Source: Leptobrachium leishanense (lineage: Eukaryota; Chordata; Amphibia; Anura; Megophryidae). From it: DNA of 64,000 nucleotides. Below the pieces are notes generated by a model. The model searched no databases and was not told the DNA's origin. It saw only the letters and a list, made by a program, of their open reading frames with translations. The stretch is taken from NCBI GenBank assembly GCA_009667805.1, contig CM019063.1, positions 191,514,661 to 191,578,660 on the forward strand. Reading direction: 5' to 3'. Positions within the stretch are counted from its first letter, which is position 1. Every line of letters begins with the position of its first letter. Below, in pieces: positions 59,469 to 64,000 of this stretch. A program made the translations under genes and the position numbers.

Positions 59469-59662
59469 TTCGGAAGTGATCCGAAATCCTGAATCGATCC
59501 AGAATCCCAAATCGATCCAAAATCCAGAATCAATCCCGAATTAACTAAACAAAATGAAATGACACAAAAACGTCTCGAAATGACCCAAAATTAAAAAAAT
59601 ACAGGCTGAGAAAATCCGAAACGAAATGAAAAAAAACCGCTGTGCACATCTCTAATGCTTTA

Positions 59663-60707
59663 CTGGTTTGAACATATTTTATATATTAGAATAAAAGCCT
59701 CATATCTTCCATATATATGTACCATGGTCAAGCTGTGGCACGATTTTCATACAAATAATATATTCTAGGAAAATACTGAAAGTTACAAGTTCTTGGATTT
59801 TTCCTACTGACATTGAAGCATCAGATGGTTAGGTTATACATCCTAAGGCAAGGGGTAAACAATCTTTACCCTCTAGATGTTTTCTAACTACATTTCCCAT
59901 GCAGTAGCTACACTAATAAGACACAGAGCATCATGGGAGATGTAGTACCTGACATCTGGAGGCCCAGCCAAGATTGCTGCTGCTTTGTGTCCCAAGATCT
60001 TTAAATTAGATCTTTATTTGTCTACAAGGTGAGTACAAACGGGATATATCACCTAGCAGTAAATTTGTTCATGATGAAACACAATGACAGCTTCTCATTA
60101 AGGCTACCCATTCCTTCCACTTTTCCTTTTGGGGGTAGATTCAGCTTGAGAGAAGGATGCAACGGGGTCAGTAGCAATGGATCTGGCTTCCCTGCTTTCA
60201 CTTCTATCCTTTATAAAATTGAGGATAAGTAATTGTGTGAGATGACAAGGGAAAGATGGACAGAAATGAAAGGAATGATAGAGAATGTTTTCAATGTCAA
60301 AAAAAAATTGAGTGTGGCACCAAAAATATGCAAGCAAGGTGCAATCCCACTCACCTCACACCATGTAATGAGCTAAACAAAGGTTCTATAAAACTCAATT
60401 TGGTCCGAATTTTGAAAATTGTTCTTGTATTCATTGAAATATTAATTAAAATCTTACTTTTCAAAAGGGGTGTAATCATTTATGCTGAGCAGTGGATATC
60501 TTTAGCAATAGTGATTACATATAAAATCAATATCTAAATACCAGATCGCATTTCGTCCCTCCTGGAACTTCCTCAGCCTGTATAATACCCGTGTATCCTG
60601 TTTGGTGGGTGATTTCTACATTACATCCTCTCGGGGTGCGTTCCACGCCTTTACTATTTTGTAAAAGCCTTCTCCACGTGTATCTAGCATACGTTCCACA
60701 CCGCCTA
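59663..60707. other. Unassigned apart from a MITE fragment
   Basis: Holds the hAT MITE fragment at 59861-59965. No coding pattern elsewhere. Confidence 0.4.
59861..59965. mobile_element. hAT MITE fragment
   Basis: CTAGATGTTTTCTAACTAC, CATCATGGGAGATGTAGTAC and ACATCTGGAGGCC follow the order of the MITE at 54914, more diverged. Confidence 0.7.
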
Positions 60708-60710
60708 TAA

Positions 60711-60969
60711 GGCTGGCGGCACACGAGCGTTACAGAGAGAGGAAGGAACGTCCGTGAAAGTGGGCGTTCCTTCCACTCTCTCTGCGCTCAGCGTACAAAG
60801 CGCGATCCTCCTATGGAGAATCACACTTTGTATCCTGTCAGCGTCCGTTTAGCTTTTTGACGGGGAGGGCTTTTTCACGTCCGGTGGATGGCTTTCCCCG
60901 TCAAAAACGCACGGAAGCAGGGAATTGCGGGCGCACATGAGCCGTAAATACGCTCGTGTGCCGGGGGCC
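60711..60969. mobile_element. CpG-rich MITE, family D copy 1
   Basis: 259 bp, starts GGCTGGCGGCACACGAGCG and ends CGCTCGTGTGCCGGGGGCC. TAA flanks both sides (60708-60710 and 60970-60972), a 3-bp TWA duplication as in PIF/Harbinger elements. Internal hairpins (GACGGGGAGGGC and GCTTTCCCCGTC). Confidence 0.85.
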
Positions 60970-60972
60970 TAA

Positions 60973-61568
60973 ATCCGCTCCCCGAGCTTGTGGTAGGTGT
61001 CCGCTCTCTACGCTTGCCTGATGTGAGTCCCACACTTCCTGGTTCGCATCTAGTCCCTCGATGATGGCACGTGCATTCCACTGTGAACTGCAATACTCTT
61101 CCTGGTTCTCCGAGTTATTCAGTACCATGATGATTCAAAAACCCAGTAAAAGTTAACAAAAAAGGACTTAATTCCGACTTCCTAAGGTCTTATTGCTCAG
61201 TATTCTCAAAACAACATTTTACTCTTTGCTACCTTTTTCATTTTCAGCATATCTTCCTAATTAACCCTTTTCTACTCCAAGGAATAATAGTTACAGCAAT
61301 CACCGGCATACACTTATTAAAAACGCCTATTACTTTCCATTTTACATATAAAACATCTCATCATCTATAATCCCACTTTTATTCGGCATCTTATAAATAA
61401 TCATTAACCCTTTACTCACTAGACGGAGGCTTCAATACTATTCTTCATATTATTACATGATATTTACTTCTCAAAAAAAATGAGGAAATACATAAAAAAA
61501 TTCTCCCAAACATATTCCTTAATATTAAAAATAAATAGCTTTAAAATTCAATCTATCGCTTATACTCC
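60973..61568. other. Unassigned stretch
   Basis: AT-rich right half, no coding or repeat ends recognised. Confidence 0.4.
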
Positions 61569-62251
61569 TAGGGCACTATCATATGCCTACAGTTATAACG
61601 GGGATGCTAAAGTCAAACATTTGCGCTCGCAAGTCTCCCCTTTGCGACCACAATTTACCAGCGAATTACGGGGCAGGCGCTGAATCAAGCAGCCTGCCCC
61701 ATAGCAAATGCTAGGCTCTAGGATGCTCAGGGCAGTGCTAACGTGCCGTCATGTGTATCCCTTCCATGGAGTTCATAGGACGGAGGCTTCTCCTGCTGGG
61801 CCACATGACCAGCAGGATCTCGCCTCTTGCGGTGTAGTGATCACGGAGGGAGACTGGGGATTTTTTTCCCCTTTTCACTCTGCTCCCAGCACAAAGAAGC
61901 GGCGGATCGGGCTGCCATTCTCCCTGCGAGATGATAGGTGAGGTATTTGATTTTTGGGGGGATTCCAGCTGCTGCTAAGTAATTCCGCAGAAGCTGTAGC
62001 AAACTTTTTTAGTTAGCGGCAACTGTGAGTAATTAGCGTTAGGACTTTGTGATCCTCACGCTAATTACTCTTTGCGCTGCCCATCTTAAGCATAGGGAGA
62101 GCAAAGTACAGTAAGCTCGCGCTAAAGCGGTAATGGATTTTTTAACCCATTAGCGATCGGGAGGTGATCTTTGTGGCACGCTATCACCTCAATTAATCTA
62201 GCGGTAACGCTAATTTATGTGAGAGCTAATAAGGAGGCGATAGAACCCCTA
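61569..62251. mobile_element. MITE family C, copy 2
   Basis: Starts TAGGGCACTATCATATGCC and ends GGAGGCGATAGAACCCCTA. It corresponds to 44376-45059 in reverse orientation (shared CCATGGAGTTCATAGG block and CACCTC arms), 683 bp against 684. Confidence 0.68.
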
Positions 62252-62756
62252 ATCTATACCCTCTTTATTATGGTGCCTAATTCATACCTTACTTTCTATC
62301 TAAAAATTCTTTGTGTGTTCTACTGATTTTTATCATTAATTCATTTTATTATTGATTAAGGGAGTACTCCTTATCTGTAATTATAGCAAGGATGCGACCA
62401 AGGTTAAAAAAATTACTAATAAGCATTGGCATGTTTTAAGCAGCGTTAAAAGATTTAATGAACATTATTGGAGAAAAGCCTATTATTATATTTAGAGGAG
62501 CAAGGAATTTAAATCAATTGATGAAAAGGGGAATATATAATAAGAAGAATAAGAAAAATAGTTTTGGATTAAAGGAAGGTTTTTATCAATGTAGAACAAC
62601 AGGAAATAGAAAGAGTTATATGGACACTTACTGGAATAAGAAGAGTAATAAAATGGAGAATATACAATGAGTATTAAATTGTTTCTCAAAAAACATAATC
62701 TATTTATTAGTCTGTCCCTGTGAGTTTACACTATGTAGGCTGTACTAAAAGATCTT
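62252..62756. other. Unassigned AT-rich stretch
   Basis: Purine-rich AAGAAGAATAAG-type sequence at 62540-62570. The overlapping open frames on both strands at 62458-62689 are low-complexity. Confidence 0.4.
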
Positions 62757-62759
62757 TAA

Positions 62760-63220
62760 GGCTAATGTCAGACGAACGCAGTCTGAGCGCACTCTGCGTT
62801 CGAGCATAACGGACAGACATACTGACGGAAGATACTGTAGACACCACACGGTCCGTGTTTCTTTGACGGACGTAGAAGAAAAGGAAATTATGGTAAATAA
62901 AATTAATATGAAAAATGATAAAAATTTGAAAAGGATATGAAAAGCCATTTTGTGCGTCAAGGTGCTGGACGTCGCAAATTCCCTGCATGATGAAACTGAC
63001 ATCTCATCATCACTCACACTCTGCATGCACTCTGCGCGTCCGTCTAGCGGTTTTACGTTCTTGCCTAACTTACGTCCGTTTGCCATGTGCGTTGTGCGTG
63101 CGCAGTTCGGTGCACACATACTTCGTGTGAGAGTCTCTATTGCTCATGATTCTATGCTACGACGGATGTTAAACTGTGCGGCAACACGGACGTGATCACT
63201 GCGTTCGTCTGTCGCCGGCC
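62760..63220. mobile_element. CpG-rich MITE, family A copy 6
   Basis: 461 bp, GGCTAATGTCAGACGAACG at the left (TAA at 62757-62759) and CTGCGTTCGTCTGTCGCCGG at the right end. Shares the ACTGTAGACACCACA block with copy 7, the third subfamily. A hAT-type end begins at the very next base, so no right-hand TWA is visible. Confidence 0.78.
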
Positions 63221-64000
63221 CAGTGGCGTCACTAGGGTTGGTGTCACCCGGTGCGGTAACTTATGGTGTCACCCCCCCCCCCCGAGTTTTACAGATTTTT
63301 TTTAACTACTCTTATTCCTAAATCAGTACTCCCATATAACACTGAATGCTCATACACACAGCGCACATTACTGTGAGGTTTATTGCTGTGGAGCTCTCTC
63401 ATATGCTCACACAACTTTTTGCCAGCTGCCAGCAAGTACGTTGCCTGTTCGAAGGCAGTGAAAGCACACATGGATATATATTGTCCCCAGCAGCTCTGGA
63501 TATATTGCCCCCAGCAGCTCTGGATATATATTGCCCCCAGAAGCCCACCCATGGATATATATTGACCCCAGCTCACATATGGATATATTGCCCCAGTTCA
63601 CAGTTATATATTGCCCCCAGCAGCTCACCCATGGATATATATTGCCCCAGCTCACATATGGATATATTGCGCCTCAGCTCACATATGGATATATTGCGCC
63701 TCAGCTCACACATGGATATATTGCCCCAGACCAGCTCACACATGGATATTGCCCCAGCTCTCATGGATACTGCCCCCAGCACACATGGATATGCCCCAGC
63801 TCCTCTCATGGATATTGCCCCAGCTCCTCTCATGGATATTGCCCCAGCTCCTCTCATGGATATTGCCCCAGCTCCTCTCATGGATATACTGCCCCAGCTC
63901 CTCTCATGGATATACTGCCCCAGCTCCTCTCATGGATATACTGCCCCAGGTCCTCTCATGCATATACTGCCCCAGCTGCTCTCATGCATATACTGCCCCA
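63221..64000. mobile_element. hAT-like left end, continues beyond the window
   Basis: CAGTGGCGTCACTAGGG followed by GGTGTCACCCGGTGCGG is a hAT-type terminus. The minisatellite at 63462-64000 lies inside. The right end is outside the window. Confidence 0.6.
63462..64000. repeat. ATGGATAT-ATTGCCCCAG minisatellite
   Basis: Units of about 24-30 bp with CATGGATAT, an ATATTGC or ATACTGC core and CCCCAGCTC. The left units (CAGCAGCTC, CACATATGG) are longer and diverged; the right ones (CCAGCTCCTCTCATGG) are nearly identical. The array reaches the window edge. Mirror frames on the minus strand (repeats of MRGAGAIS) are artefacts. Confidence 0.93.

Larger units (their letters stand above)
58461..59654. 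mobile_element. hAT-like AT-rich element, interrupted by family A copy 5
   Basis: Starts TAGACATGTTCATTTCG and ends GTGCACATCTCTA. Flanks GTGCTTTA (58453-58460) and ATGCTTTA (59655-59662) agree at 7 of 8. The interior is full of GAAACGAAA, GATCTGAAA and ATCGATCC words and lacks a transposase. Family A copy 5 is nested at 58724-59172. Confidence 0.85.

Noticed and set aside
63573..63881. Repeat protein of MRGAGAIS units
   Set aside because: Shadow frame of the minisatellite.

Overview
The window reads as a piece of a vertebrate nuclear genome, most likely an anuran amphibian. I base this on its repeats: CR1-type and L1/Tx1-type LINEs, Tc1/mariner elements with IR/DR ends, a sushi-like chromovirus, many short hAT and TWA-target MITEs, and a possible Penelope-like element. 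The species guess is an inference from the repeat mix. I find no convincing host protein-coding exon and no bacterial-type gene. By my own coordinates, a little over half of the 64 kb is identifiable mobile or tandem-repeat DNA. Nearly every long open frame is a piece of a transposon protein or a shadow frame in a repeat.

Layout. Positions 1-1343 hold the right part of a broken Tc1-like element. From 2.2 to 10.8 kb there are short MITEs, a CR1 3' end (about 7.1 kb), possible L1-type fossils and a 181-bp hAT MITE with a perfect 8-bp duplication. At 11.85-12.62 kb two CpG-rich MITEs abut. From 12.86 to 22.5 kb lies an L1/Tx1-like LINE on the minus strand, cut by a 420-bp hAT-like element and by the main element of the window. 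That element is a 6.35-kb Ty3/gypsy chromovirus (14750-21102) with near-identical LTRs, a 5-bp target duplication and a sequence signature of self-primed reverse transcription. Three copies of one 1.61-kb Tc1-like transposon follow at 24.5 (+), 33.1 (-) and 46.5 kb (-).

Between 26 and 38 kb repeats are sparser, and one stretch (about 32.1-33.0 kb) looks like possible conserved non-coding DNA. From 38.4 to 52.3 kb insertions are deeply nested: a hAT-like element inside a CpG-rich MITE, a CR1-like LINE tail inside a tRNA-like foldback, a Tc1 copy and a palindromic MITE inside a minus-strand CR1, and a hAT inside another hAT MITE. At 53.0-54.1 kb a 1.09-kb unit with two 395-bp inverted arms and a hammerhead-like motif is flanked by a 15-bp direct repeat. 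The last 10 kb hold more hAT and CpG-rich MITEs and a minisatellite that runs off the end.

How it fits together. There is no operon or pathway here. The history is one of successive insertions, and it can be ordered from nesting and target-site duplications. The chromovirus is young (two substitutions seen between its LTRs). The Tc1 copies are damaged but similar, and copy 3 has only one frameshift and keeps its DDE residues. The L1 and CR1 elements are old. A CpG-rich MITE family with GGCTAGGGTCAGACG ends has at least seven copies.
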